Part shown: in pieces, positions 53,707 through 62,715 of the stretch
Position numbering within the stretch: position 1 is the stretch's first letter
Layout of the letters: each line of letters starts with the position of its first letter
Assembly (NCBI GenBank): GCA_963764675.1
Contig: CAVXTQ010000010.1
Coordinates: forward strand, 248,001-312,000
DNA length: 64,000 nt
Direction: 5' to 3'
From: Acidiferrum sp963764675
GTDB lineage: Bacteria > Acidobacteriota > Terriglobia > Acidiferrales > UBA7541
Translations under genes and position numbers: made by a program
The notes under the pieces: generated by a model
Databases searched by the model: none
What the model was told of the DNA's origin: nothing
Seen by the model: only the letters and a program-made list of their open reading frames with translations

Positions 53707-53762
53707 GGTTGCTCCTTAGCTTCTGTAGGATGCGCAAGACGAAAGAGTTGGGCGGCTGCGAC

Positions 53763-54134
53763 TCAGCGCGCCGCCGGCGCTGTGGCCGGACCGGTTCCGT
53801 ATCGTTGGGTGGCGTATCCTACGATTAAGCCGACAATGGTGCCAGGCGGGATGATCTGCAGATAGTAGTGCTTACCGGTGACTCCATCGGGCATCGCAGC
53901 GATTGCAAGTGCGAGCAGTGCACCGACGAACAAACCGAACAGCACGCCGAGCGGTACAGATTTCACTTTGCGTGCGAAAAGGCCGATCAACACTCCGCCG
54001 ACCAACCCTTTAAAAGTCGAACCGATGATGATCGTCGCCATCTCGGCGCGAACCTCGGGCGTAAAATACGCCGTGGCGCCGTCGACGGCTCCCAAGATGG
54101 CTCCGAGCAATAGGCCGAGCAAGACTTTGTTCAT
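53763..54134 (-). CDS. Small Gly-rich integral membrane protein of unknown function
   Basis: This 123-residue protein has four hydrophobic helices rich in Gly/Ala (LLGLLLGAILGAVDGATAYF, IIIGSTFKGLVGGVLIGLFA, LGVLFGLFVGALLALAIAA, IPPGTIVGLIVGYA) and short charged loops. AAGGGG precedes the start. I recognise no named family. It lies 76 bp downstream of a kinase and 56 bp upstream of the VOC gene on the same strand, so it may be part of the sigma/kinase transcription unit. Confidence 0.75.
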   Translation of the reverse strand: MNKVLLGLLLGAILGAVDGATAYFTPEVRAEMATIIIGSTFKGLVGGVLIGLFARKVKSVPLGVLFGLFVGALLALAIAAMPDGVTGKHYYLQIIPPGTIVGLIVGYATQRYGTGPATAPAAR

Positions 54135-54210
54135 TGAGGACCCCTTCCGTGGCTCAGGATTCTCTGCCTATTCACAGTTCTTTACAACGGGCCGCGAAAT
54201 TCCTTTAAGG

Positions 54211-55245
54211 CTAACGGGCGGAAATCAGCAGAAGTATGACGCGCATCACTAAGTAGGCTGCAATCAATAAGATAGCAACGCTATGGCGGTGGTAGAAGCG
54301 GACCGTCTTGTCGGCGAAGGTCTCTTTTCGCGCGCTCACTGGCAGGCCATCGAGCTGGCGGGAAATGTCTTCGGCCAGTTGCGTAACGCTGGCGTAGCGA
54401 TCCGCGGGATTTGCCGCCGTCGCCTTGGCGCATATCGCTTCCAGCGACTTGTCCGTCCGCTTGTTTGGTTGCGTCGGCGCGCCGGAAGTTGCGTCGCCCG
54501 CCAGGAATCGTAAAATGGCGCCGAGCGAGAAAACATCGCTGCGTTGATCCAAGTGCGCGTTGTCTCCGCGTGCCTGCTCCGGCGACATGTAGCCGGGCGT
54601 GCCCATCACCGTGCCGTCGGCGGTCACCGCGGAGGGTTCCGTGTCTTCGCGGACCGCGCCAACTGAATTCGGCGAGTGCAAGAAAGGCGCATCCGTATCG
54701 GGTTCTGGAGTGGTGGCTCCCGGCTCCGCTAAAACCTTTGCCAGCCCCCAGTCCAACACCAGCACTTCGCCGAACGGTCCGACCATAACGTTGGCCGGTT
54801 TTAGATCGCGGTGCAAGACGCCGCGCGCATGGGCAAAAGCGACTGCGTCGCAAATGCGTAGAAATAACCGGAGGCGGTCCGGGACGGACGCCACGGCTTC
54901 GATGTGTTTATCCAGCCGATGCCCCTCGACGAACTTCATGGTGTAGAAGATGCGTCCGTCCTGCAGGGTTCCCACATCGTGCACCGGGACGATTCCTGGG
55001 TGCTCTAGCCGGGCGAGCACCTGAGCCTCGCGAATGAGCCGACGCGCCAGCCCGGCGTTCCAGTCCGGCGCATCCAGCACTTTCAGCGCGACGCGCCGGT
55101 GCAGCTTCTCGTCTTGCGCCGCGTAAACGACGCCCATGCCACCACGCGCCACGCGCTCGAGCAGGGTATAGCGCGTGCCTTCCAGGTTCGGGGCGTTCGT
55201 CGTATCCCGCAGCCGGTCGAGCGCTTTGTCGGAGAGAAACTTCAT
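54211..55245 (-). CDS. PknB-type Ser/Thr protein kinase with C-terminal membrane helix
   Basis: This 344-residue protein has a kinase domain at ~26-300 with glycine loop VARGGMGVVY, Lys55, HRDLKPANV (Asp147), and DWG at 165-167 in place of DFG, a substitution common in this bacterial kinase group. GTPGYMSPEQARGDN is the activation segment end. One transmembrane helix follows near the C-terminus (AILLIAAYLVMRVILLLIS), so the kinase faces the cytoplasm without an extracellular sensor. It starts 9 bp after an ECF sigma factor gene, so the pair is probably one operon, with the kinase as likely modulator of the sigma factor or its regulon (inference). Confidence 0.9.
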   Translation of the reverse strand: MKFLSDKALDRLRDTTNAPNLEGTRYTLLERVARGGMGVVYAAQDEKLHRRVALKVLDAPDWNAGLARRLIREAQVLARLEHPGIVPVHDVGTLQDGRIFYTMKFVEGHRLDKHIEAVASVPDRLRLFLRICDAVAFAHARGVLHRDLKPANVMVGPFGEVLVLDWGLAKVLAEPGATTPEPDTDAPFLHSPNSVGAVREDTEPSAVTADGTVMGTPGYMSPEQARGDNAHLDQRSDVFSLGAILRFLAGDATSGAPTQPNKRTDKSLEAICAKATAANPADRYASVTQLAEDISRQLDGLPVSARKETFADKTVRFYHRHSVAILLIAAYLVMRVILLLISAR

Positions 55246-55254
55246 GGCATGTCT

Positions 55255-56058
55255 CTATCGGGAAGCCTGGCCGAACACGGCCAGCACCTCGCACTGAAAC
55301 TCGTCGTAGCTTCCGCAAATCTCGCGCAAGCGCTCGAGAGTGATTCTGCGGAACTCGCGGCGGGCCCACGCCAACGCGTTGGTTACGTCCGTTGCGGGAA
55401 TTCCATGTTTCTGCGCGAGTTTGTCGTAGGAAACGTCCGGGTCGCCATCCAGATCGTATTCCTCAAAGAGAAGAAAGGTTTTCTCGCGGTCGCGCTCCTG
55501 GCAAAGTTTCCGCAAATCCTCCAGTGACAGAGTGAAAAGGCTTCTGATCCACTCTTTTTCAAAGAACGCTTCCAGGTGCTCTGGAGATGCGACCTCCGCG
55601 GGATGCATGACCCGCCCGTTCAATTCACCCTCGGCGGCGTCAAAGTCCAGCGCTACATGCAGAAGGTTGCCGCCGCGCTTCTGCCGGTGGGCCGCTTTGT
55701 CTTGATTCATTACGAAGCTGTCCATGCAGACGCGCAAGTAGGTGCGCAGGCGGCTTTTTGCGGGATCGTACTTCGCCAAGAGGTCGCGCTCGAGGAGTTC
55801 CGCGAAAAATCCCTGTGTTAGGTCTTGAGCGTCCTCCGCGGGGCGGTTCCAACGCACGCGGACATACTTGTAAACCGGCTTCCAATAGGCGGCGAAGAGT
55901 GTCTCCAGAGCTTGCTCACGCTCGACGAGATCTTGGCTGCGAGCAGCGTCGATGACCGACCACCGTGTGGCTGGGAAGCGGTCACTGGCTCCGGGTTTGC
56001 TGTCGTTTGGCACGTTTTTTGCTTGCAGCGTCGCGCGAAAAACAGGAACGCTGAACAC
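55255..56058 (-). CDS. ECF-type RNA polymerase sigma factor linked to a kinase
   Basis: This 267-residue protein reads FPATRWSVIDAARSQ, ALETLFAAYWKPVYKYVRVRWNRPAEDAQDLTQGFFAELLERDLL (sigma region 2) and a C-terminal helix-turn-helix region 4 (SYDKLAQKHGIPATDVTNALAWARREFRR). It is longer than most ECF sigmas, with an insert of about 80 residues between regions 2 and 4. The pattern is that of ECF groups encoded beside Ser/Thr kinases. Start is uncertain: GTG 56058 gives this length, while GTG 56013 would remove 15 residues. No anti-sigma gene is present; the downstream kinase may take its place. Confidence 0.85.
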   Translation of the reverse strand: MFSVPVFRATLQAKNVPNDSKPGASDRFPATRWSVIDAARSQDLVEREQALETLFAAYWKPVYKYVRVRWNRPAEDAQDLTQGFFAELLERDLLAKYDPAKSRLRTYLRVCMDSFVMNQDKAAHRQKRGGNLLHVALDFDAAEGELNGRVMHPAEVASPEHLEAFFEKEWIRSLFTLSLEDLRKLCQERDREKTFLLFEEYDLDGDPDVSYDKLAQKHGIPATDVTNALAWARREFRRITLERLREICGSYDEFQCEVLAVFGQASR

Positions 56059-56077
56059 TTGAGTTGGTTGTCTAGCT

Positions 56078-56099
56078 GGGGCGCAATCTATTGCGCCCC
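56078..56099. repeat. Short perfect hairpin repeat (REP-like)
   Basis: GGGGCGCAA-TCTA-TTGCGCCCC is a 9-bp perfect stem with a 4-nt loop followed by CTACG, upstream of the sigma factor gene. It resembles dispersed intergenic palindromes with a GTAGGGGCG edge. Copy number is untestable here. Confidence 0.55.
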
Positions 56100-56232
56100 T
56101 ACGATGGATGCACGGTAGCGTATGCTCGCGAGGAGTCTACTCAGCTTTGCGGTAGCCTGACAAGCCGGGGGGATATTCGTAGCGCAGTAGCACGCCGATG
56201 ACGCCGCCCAAACAGTTGCGATCATCCAGGCA

Positions 56233-56274
56233 AGACAAGACGGCGGGGAGCCTTCGCTCCCCGCCGTCTTGTCT
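56233..56274. terminator. Long GC-rich terminator hairpin after the TonB receptor gene
   Basis: Arms at 56233-56251 and 56256-56274 are perfect complements over 19 bp with a CTTC loop (core GGCGGGGAGC/GCTCCCCGCC). It sits 12 bp beyond the receptor stop on the minus strand. On that strand the stem is followed by a T-rich stretch (TTGTCTTG overlapping the arm), so it should terminate the receptor transcript. Confidence 0.75.
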
Positions 56275-56285
56275 GAAAGGGTTAG

Positions 56286-59200
56286 TTAGAAGGTGAACTT
56301 TACGCCGAACTCCGCCTGCCGGGGAACCGCGTACCAGTTAACGCCCGAGGACGAACCCGGCGTCACCAGAGTTTGACGTCCGAGCGGACCGTGGGCCGTT
56401 GTGCCGTTCGCCGACCCGACGCCACCTGTGAGCACACCGCTGAGCGCGTTGCCGAACGGATCGTGGTTTTGATAGTTGAAGACGTTGAACAGCGCAATCT
56501 GGGGCTCGAGGACCATACGTTCCGGCAGTGCATGGAACGCCTTGGAGAGCTTGAGTTCCCAAGTGACGTGCATGTCGAAGGTGAAGATGGGCGCAACGCC
56601 AACTTGGCCGGCTGGCGCCAACGCGAGCGTGGGCGTAACCGCACCCAGGGACGTTAGCTGACCCTGAGTGAAGAGACCCGCGGCCACCAAGGCCTGCCCG
56701 GCCGGAGTCAGTTGGCCGGCAGCAGTGCTGTTGTAGTTGCTGATGAAGGTGTTCAGGTTGGAGCTCGTAATGTTCCGGCCATACGATCCCACGTTCGAGC
56801 CGGGCACGATATCTCCGACGGTGCCGTCGCCGGTTACGTCCGAGAGGAAGATTTCTCCCGGACCGCCGGACTGCGGCAGTGTGAGCGTCAGAGGAGCCGC
56901 GCTGTCCCAGTGTGTGGTCAGTGCAAAGCGGGTGGCCCCTGGCAGGTCCATTACCGCGCCGACGCTAACTTGGTGCGTGCGGTCCAGGCCGGTCGGCCCA
57001 GTGAACGATAGGGGATTGTTGAAGTCGACGGCGTTGTTCACGAAGTCCTGGTCTTGCGCTTGGGACCTGAAGCGCGACAAGGTATAGGAAGCGATCAGGT
57101 TCATGCGCTTAACGCCTGGGAGCGGGTGGCTGAGGTTTGATTTCAGCGAAACCAACAGGCCGTCGTAGGTAGAGCGGCCGATCGGGAAGAGCATATCGTT
57201 CTGTCCCAAGTTGGGGTTAATGCCAGGAAACGCGCAGGTCGGGCAGGGAAAACCGCCCGTCGCGTCGTGGCCGGAATCCAGACCGTTGCCGGCGAAGTCT
57301 GCGATCGTTGCTCCGCCAGTGGTGTGCAAACCGGGGCAAGCGGCGATGGCCGCGTCGATCGTGGCAACGCCGCACGCCTTCAAAGTGGCAGCGATAGCGG
57401 CCTGGGCGTTCGGTACGCTAAGGTATCGAGCGTCGCCGACCTTGTTGGTATCGATGCCCAGCAGGAAGTGAAGGCCAACGTTGCGGACATAGTCCACGCT
57501 GAGAACGCTGTTATGGCCGAACTGGTGTTGGACGCCAAAGTTCATCTGCTCGGATAGAGGTGAGCGATAGTCGGGAGCTATCAACTGTTCGCCCGTTGAC
57601 GTTGGCGCATCCGTAAGCGCAGTGCCAATAAAGTTCGAGTTGGCAGCGGGTCCAGCTGCCGCCGTCGCCGCCTGAAAGGCGGCCTGGTCCGCGGCGATTT
57701 GGGGGGCTGCCAAACCAAGGGCTTCGCCGCAATATGGAACGCCCGCTCCGGCCTGGCTGTCTGCCACACCGGCTACCGCACCCGTGGCGCTGCCGCCGAA
57801 GCACGGCGCCGCAGTCCCCAAGAAGAGTCCGCTCTGCAACCGGGCGGGTCGATCAAAGAGAACGTTGTTGAAGATGGCGTTCTCGAAGTAGATGCCGCCG
57901 CCGGCGCGGAAAACGGTCTTGCCGTTTTTCCAGGGATCCCAGGCGATGCCCAACTGCGGGCCAAAGTTTTTGTTTGGCTGGTTCACGCGATCTCCCAGGC
58001 CATGGAAAAACTGATTGTCGAACTGATCGAGGGCCGAGATGGCCGCCAAGTCGCTATCGGCGCGCCCAGTATCGCGGCCATAGTGGAGACCAGCGGTGAT
58101 GGTGAGGTTCGAGCGAAACTTCCATTGGTCGCCGAAGTACGCTTCGAAACGGTTATCGTGCTGGCCGCCAGCGGGCAGACCGAAGCCAGGCGTTTCCGTA
58201 GCGAATCCTTGACCGTTCCCCATGATGATGGTGTCTACCGGCCAGTTGCCCGGGTTGCCAGCGCCCCCAGGGCCGAAGGGGTTTGTGTTTGCAAACGCTT
58301 CGTTGGCCGCGTTGGAAACCGACGACACCGCCGGCTGAAGGGCAAAGAATTTTGCAAAGCCGCCGCCCAGGATTTTGTTGAAACTCGTTCCGTACCGAAG
58401 CGTGTGCCGTCCGACCGTGTAGCTGCCGTCGTACTTGATCTGTCTATCGCTCTGATAGGTCTGCTGAGGCGCTAGAATGTTTGTGCCGGAGCAGAAATTC
58501 TCGCCGCCATCCAAACAGTAAAGATCGTTGCCGTTTGGCGTGATGTTTACCGAGATTCCTGGAATCGGGTCCAGCGCGCCCGCAGTCGCGACGGCGTCGG
58601 CGATGGCGTTGCGGAACTTGAGGTATTCGAAGCGTATGCTGTTGGTGCTGCGGCCGATCGAGAAGTCGGTGCCAACGACATGCGTCGGAGTATGGTCGAC
58701 GTTCCCAAAAGGCTGGTACACGCCCGGGTTGAATCCGCGGACGCTCAAGTTCTGGTCGTAGTTAAATCGATAAAAGAGGGTCCAGTTGGACTTGATGTTG
58801 TAGTCCACGCGACCCAGATACTCCCTCTCTTGGAAGGGCGCATTGAAGGAGCCGCTCAGGGCGGAGAAATCTCCACCGAGCTGAACGGGGTTCTCCAGGG
58901 TTTGGTCGGTGCGCTCAAAGTTCCCGTAGAAAAAGAGTTTGTTCTTCCAAATCGGGCCGCCTAGGTCGGCGCCATACTGCTTGCGGCCGAAATTCAATTG
59001 TTCTGGAGCGATGCGCGCCGACGTCTGATCACTGCGGCCGTAGTAATAGGTACCGCCGTGTATCTCGTTGGTGCCGGACTTGGTGACGACGTTCACAGTG
59101 CCGGAAGAGGTCAACTCGGTGGAAAGATCGAGAGTGGATTGACTGACCTGGAATTCCTGGATCGAGCTTTGCGGAATGTTCTGGGTGACCGTACCGACCG

Positions 59201-59849
59201 TCTCGTCGCTGATGTCGACGCCGTCGACTTCAATGCGCGCGGAACGCCCGAAGCGACCGCCGAACGACAGCGAGGAGTAGCCATTCTTCGTAGGGTCAAA
59301 CGTGGAGCCATCCTGAATCTGGACGCCAGGCTCGAGGGTAGCAAGGTCGAGAAAGTTGCGGCCGTTGACGGGGAGCTGATCGATGTCAGCCGCGGTCAAG
59401 ACGTCCTGCACGGCGGCTTGCTCGGAGTTCACCTGGATCGCGGAGCCGGTGACCTCAACGACGCTCAACGAGTCTCCCAGTTCTAGCTTGACGCCCACCG
59501 TCGCCATTTGACCGACCTGGACCGGTACGGTGATCAAGAACGTCTTAAAACCCTTGGCTTCCACGCGGATGGTGTAGCTAGCCGGTGATAGGCCGCCGTA
59601 GCTAAAGGAGCCGGAGGATCCCGTCTCAACGACCTGGTTGGTGCCAGTGTCCTTGTTGGCAATCGTCACCTTGGCGTTCGGAATCGTGGCCCCTTGCGGG
59701 TCGGTGACGGTGCCGGTGACGCCTCCGGTAGAGACCGAAACCTGGGCGAAGGCCGACGGCGGAGCAACTGCACTCACACCGACAAGAGCTACAACAGCAG
59801 CCGTGGCAAGCAGCCAGGGCAGGAAAGACCTCAGGCGTAGACTAGACAT
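56286..59849 (-). CDS. Oar-like TonB-dependent receptor with carboxypeptidase-regulatory domain
   Basis: This protein of about 1187 residues starts at ATG 59849, directly after GGAGGGGG. The Sec signal (LRSFLPWLLATAAVVALVG, cleavage near AFAQ) is followed by a carboxypeptidase-regulatory-like beta-sandwich (GTVTDPQGATIPNAKVTIANKDTG...GSFSYGGLSPASYTIRVEAKGF). A TonB plug follows (QLPVNGRNFLDLATLEPGVQ, RIEVDGVDISDE) and a long outer-membrane beta-barrel ending in EFGVKFTF, with the terminal aromatic that marks barrel assembly. Acidobacteria carry many such receptors for uptake of large or complex ligands. No clear TonB box was identified. It is a single-gene unit with its own terminator; ligand unknown. 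Confidence 0.92.
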   Translation of the reverse strand: MSSLRLRSFLPWLLATAAVVALVGVSAVAPPSAFAQVSVSTGGVTGTVTDPQGATIPNAKVTIANKDTGTNQVVETGSSGSFSYGGLSPASYTIRVEAKGFKTFLITVPVQVGQMATVGVKLELGDSLSVVEVTGSAIQVNSEQAAVQDVLTAADIDQLPVNGRNFLDLATLEPGVQIQDGSTFDPTKNGYSSLSFGGRFGRSARIEVDGVDISDETVGTVTQNIPQSSIQEFQVSQSTLDLSTELTSSGTVNVVTKSGTNEIHGGTYYYGRSDQTSARIAPEQLNFGRKQYGADLGGPIWKNKLFFYGNFERTDQTLENPVQLGGDFSALSGSFNAPFQEREYLGRVDYNIKSNWTLFYRFNYDQNLSVRGFNPGVYQPFGNVDHTPTHVVGTDFSIGRSTNSIRFEYLKFRNAIADAVATAGALDPIPGISVNITPNGNDLYCLDGGENFCSGTNILAPQQTYQSDRQIKYDGSYTVGRHTLRYGTSFNKILGGGFAKFFALQPAVSSVSNAANEAFANTNPFGPGGAGNPGNWPVDTIIMGNGQGFATETPGFGLPAGGQHDNRFEAYFGDQWKFRSNLTITAGLHYGRDTGRADSDLAAISALDQFDNQFFHGLGDRVNQPNKNFGPQLGIAWDPWKNGKTVFRAGGGIYFENAIFNNVLFDRPARLQSGLFLGTAAPCFGGSATGAVAGVADSQAGAGVPYCGEALGLAAPQIAADQAAFQAATAAAGPAANSNFIGTALTDAPTSTGEQLIAPDYRSPLSEQMNFGVQHQFGHNSVLSVDYVRNVGLHFLLGIDTNKVGDARYLSVPNAQAAIAATLKACGVATIDAAIAACPGLHTTGGATIADFAGNGLDSGHDATGGFPCPTCAFPGINPNLGQNDMLFPIGRSTYDGLLVSLKSNLSHPLPGVKRMNLIASYTLSRFRSQAQDQDFVNNAVDFNNPLSFTGPTGLDRTHQVSVGAVMDLPGATRFALTTHWDSAAPLTLTLPQSGGPGEIFLSDVTGDGTVGDIVPGSNVGSYGRNITSSNLNTFISNYNSTAAGQLTPAGQALVAAGLFTQGQLTSLGAVTPTLALAPAGQVGVAPIFTFDMHVTWELKLSKAFHALPERMVLEPQIALFNVFNYQNHDPFGNALSGVLTGGVGSANGTTAHGPLGRQTLVTPGSSSGVNWYAVPRQAEFGVKFTF

Positions 59850-60224
59850 TCCCCCTCCAATCAATGGTGAAGTTCAATTCAGTTCTTGTTGCCGTACGCA
59901 AGGTTCCCGCCTACCCCAAATCCGAGCGGACTGTTCGCGGAAACCGAAGCCCCTTGGACCTGCCGTCCGAAACCCAGTACGATCACCAGGTCGCCCCATA
60001 AAGAACTGCTAAAATTTACGATGAATCTCAGTGTTGCAATAGATTTGCCAAGGTGGCGCGGAAATAATAGATTTAGATTCTGTAACTTATCTAAAGTTTA
60101 GCCAGCTAAATAGTCTGTATGTCCTGAATTCGGTATCTCGATACACAAATCTGTATGTTTTATGTCACCAAGGGTACATCCGTGTAGGTGTTAGTCCAGG
60201 AGGCAGGGGAAGGGTCAGAAGCCC
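59850..60224. other. AT-rich promoter region of the TonB receptor gene
   Basis: About 375 bp without a gene. The stretch 60000-60170 is clearly more AT-rich than the surroundings and includes CTGTATG twice (about 60114 and 60151). On the minus strand TTGGCA and TTGCAA elements near 60040-60055 could be -35 boxes, but no well-spaced -10 partner is convincing. Nothing else is seen. Confidence 0.45.
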
Positions 60225-60902
60225 CTAGCTCGGGTGGCGGATGCGTTCGGCTAGGGCGCGAGCCCGCTGGCGGCCAATCTCGACGAAACGGGAATCGCCA
60301 GCGATCTGATCCAAGGCAGGCAAGGCTCGTTGGGGTTCCGGCAGTAGCTTGCGGTTAAGATCGGACTCGAACTGCAGCAGCGCATCATTGATTCCCAGCC
60401 GGTCGTACTTCATTCGGCGCTCCAGAAGCATCACCAGCTCTTGCTGGCGCGCCAGCCCCTCGAACACCTGGAGCAACTGCGAGGCAGGCGAATTGAGGGT
60501 GTAATTGAACGTAACCTCATGGACCGCGCCACCCTTCGCCCAGCGAAAGGTCTTCTCGCCGAGATTCGCTATTTTGCGGTGTACGTCCAGGTCTTGTCCC
60601 TGGAAGTTGTTCAGCTGGCCAGCCAACTCGAACATTTTGGCGCGCAAGGCGGAGCCGACCTCGAAGGGCGAATTTCCAGGATCGTCTTCGAGCTGGCGTA
60701 TTTCATAGGTCGACTGATCGGAGTCTTCGTTGACCGTGATCTCGATGAATTCAGGCGTGCTGGACTTGAACACCCGGCGAAAGGTCAGCTTTGCGCCACC
60801 AGCGGGTGCCGCCGCGGTGGTTACGTCGACAGCGAGCGGCAGCACCAGGGAGAGCAGCGCCGCCGAAGTCCAGAGAGTTCGTTTCAGAGACAGAGATTTC
60901 AT
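60225..60902 (-). CDS. Secreted protein of unknown function
   Basis: This protein of about 225 residues starts at ATG 60902 (MKSLSLKRTLWTSAALLSLVLPLAVDVTTAAA), a clear signal peptide; the frame extending to 60968 overlaps ruvC and is not credible. The mature part has a beta-rich N-terminal half (LTFRRVFKSSTPEFIEITVNEDSDQSTYEIRQLEDDP) and a helical C-terminal half (LLQVFEGLARQQELVMLLERRMKYDRLGINDALLQFES). I recognise no family. It lies 7 bp downstream of ruvC on the same strand, so it is likely in the yebC-ruvC transcript, though a role in DNA repair is unlikely for an exported protein. Confidence 0.72.
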   Translation of the reverse strand: MKSLSLKRTLWTSAALLSLVLPLAVDVTTAAAPAGGAKLTFRRVFKSSTPEFIEITVNEDSDQSTYEIRQLEDDPGNSPFEVGSALRAKMFELAGQLNNFQGQDLDVHRKIANLGEKTFRWAKGGAVHEVTFNYTLNSPASQLLQVFEGLARQQELVMLLERRMKYDRLGINDALLQFESDLNRKLLPEPQRALPALDQIAGDSRFVEIGRQRARALAERIRHPS

Positions 60903-60909
60903 CGTGTCG

Positions 60910-61536
60910 TTAGATGCCCGCCGCGTCGATTCGTGTTTCTTTGCTACGCGCGTTGGGGACGCCCGCACGAATCATCCGAGATCTTACCGGTGCTTTGGTG
61001 TCTGGCAGGCCGAACCGCAAGCGTGCGTGTTCCGCCTGGAGGTGGCACAACGCTACGGCCAGCGCATCGGCGGCGTCGGCAGGCTCGGGAAGCTCCGGCA
61101 TCGACAGCAGCGCGCGAACCATCACTTGCATTTGCCGCTTGTCCGCCTGCCCGTAGCCCGCGACTGAGGCCTTTACTTCGCGTGGCGAATAGCTGTGAAC
61201 CGCCACACCGTGTTGCGCCGCCGCCAGCAACACTACACCACGCACTTCGGCCAGGCGCAAAGCCGTCCGCATATTCAGCGCGGTAAAAACGGATTCGACC
61301 GCCATCACCGTCGGTGAAAATTCCTCGATCAGGCGGCACAGAAGTGCGTGGACATCTTGCAGAGCGGCACCAGAAGACTCTTTTTGGCGCTTCGTGTCGA
61401 CGCGGAATGCCCCGTAGTGAAGCATCTTGCAGCAGCGGCCGTCACTCTCGACGAGACCATATCCGGTTGGGCCCGCAGCTGCAGGATCCACGCCCAAGAC
61501 CCTGACGCAGCCCTTCGTCGCACGCATTCCCGTCAT
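60910..61536 (-). CDS. ruvC: Crossover junction endodeoxyribonuclease RuvC
   Basis: This protein of about 208 residues starts at ATG 61536 (a second ATG at 61527 is possible). RuvC motifs are VLGVDPAAAGPTGYGLVE with catalytic Asp17, MAVESVFTALNMRTALRLAEVRG with Glu81, and EPADAADALAVALCH with Asp154 and Asp157. It resolves Holliday junctions as a dimer. It is slightly longer than usual owing to a C-terminal extension (about 30 residues past the normal end, Arg-rich). It follows yebC, the usual neighbour, but ruvA and ruvB are not adjacent. Confidence 0.93.
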   Translation of the reverse strand: MTGMRATKGCVRVLGVDPAAAGPTGYGLVESDGRCCKMLHYGAFRVDTKRQKESSGAALQDVHALLCRLIEEFSPTVMAVESVFTALNMRTALRLAEVRGVVLLAAAQHGVAVHSYSPREVKASVAGYGQADKRQMQVMVRALLSMPELPEPADAADALAVALCHLQAEHARLRFGLPDTKAPVRSRMIRAGVPNARSKETRIDAAGI

Positions 61537-61654
61537 GGCTCCACAGTCTACGGTGTTCGCGCTGGGCCTGCCAGAGGTTTGTCTCCAAACGAGAACGGCC
61601 ACCCAAAGGTGATGGGATGGCCGCGCGAACAAAGCTATGATCGGAAAAGGGTGG

Positions 61655-62410
61655 TCAGTTGGCGCCGACGGCAGCCTGAATCTCCGATTCGTCGATATCG
61701 AAGTTGGCGTATACGTGCTGGACGTCGTCGTGTTCTTCCAGCGCTTCTACAAGCCGCACCATCTGTGTGGCTTGCGCCCCGGTAAGCTTGATGTAGTTCT
61801 GCGGTACCATCCCGATCTCCGCCGACTCTGGCGTCATCCCGGCTTTGGTCAGCGCTTCCTTCACTTTTTCCAGCGCTTCGGGCGGCGTCACCACATACCA
61901 GCCAGACCCATCGTCCTTCAAATCATCGGCGCCCGCATCCAAGACGATCTCCAGCATCTTTTCCTCGCTGGCCTGTTCCTTTGGAACGACGATTTCGCCT
62001 TTGCGCTGGAACATCCATCCGACGGCGCCTGCTTCAGCCATGTTGCCGCCGTTCTTGCTCATCAGGTGACGGAATTCGCCGACGATGCGGTTGCGATTGG
62101 TCGTCACGACCTGAATCAACATGCCCACGCCGCCCGGCCCATAGCCCTCGAAAGTCACTTCTTCGTATTGCTCGCCCTCGAGTTGCCCGGTACCGCGCAA
62201 GATGGCGCGCTCGATATTTTCATTGGGCATGTTCTCGTTTTTCCCCGCCAGGATCGCGGTTCGCAAGCGCGGGTTGGTGTTCGGGTCGCCGCCACCAATG
62301 CGTGCAGCAATGGTGATTTCACGGATGACCCGGGTGAATACGCGGCCGCGCTTCGCGTCCGTGGCCGCCTTCTTGTGTTTAATCGTGGCCCATTTTGAAT
62401 GCCCAGACAT
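61655..62410 (-). CDS. yebC: YebC/PmpR-family transcriptional regulator or translation factor
   Basis: This 251-residue protein is of standard length with the invariant N-terminus MSGHSKWATIKHKKAATDAKRG, then FTRVIREITIAARIGGGDPNTNPRLR, NMPNENIERAI, EGYGPGGVGMLIQVVTTNRNR and HLMSKNGGNMAEAGAVGWMF. The AGGAT ribosome site precedes the ATG. YebC proteins bind DNA in some species and help translation of difficult sequences in others. The yebC-ruvC order is conserved in many bacteria and fits co-transcription here. Confidence 0.95.
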   Translation of the reverse strand: MSGHSKWATIKHKKAATDAKRGRVFTRVIREITIAARIGGGDPNTNPRLRTAILAGKNENMPNENIERAILRGTGQLEGEQYEEVTFEGYGPGGVGMLIQVVTTNRNRIVGEFRHLMSKNGGNMAEAGAVGWMFQRKGEIVVPKEQASEEKMLEIVLDAGADDLKDDGSGWYVVTPPEALEKVKEALTKAGMTPESAEIGMVPQNYIKLTGAQATQMVRLVEALEEHDDVQHVYANFDIDESEIQAAVGAN

Positions 62411-62715
62411 GACACATCCTCTTTAGTTTTTTCGCGGCTGCACGGACGGTCGAGCGTGTCGGTGACCGTCAGGCAACCAAATTTGGTGAAATTTCGAGCC
62501 GCCCAGCGCCCCACCCGCGGCGCTCCAGCTGCACGCAAATCACTGTGCGGAGACTTACGGTATACCGCCTACCCTGCGGAACTCCCGCAGTCTAGCACAG
62601 CCGGTTCTGCCGCGAAACGGGGGTATACTTCCGGTCGGGGCATTCTCCTTGCACTGGAAAGACCTCGCGGCTTCGGTTGCGATCTGGCCGTCGATTCATG
62701 GTCCCGAGTGGTCTC

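Noticed and set aside
56008..56023. Sigma54-like promoter TGGCAC-N5-TTGCT on the plus strand
   Set aside because: It fits the -24/-12 consensus but points into the opposite strand of the sigma factor and receptor genes with no plus-strand gene downstream; probably chance.
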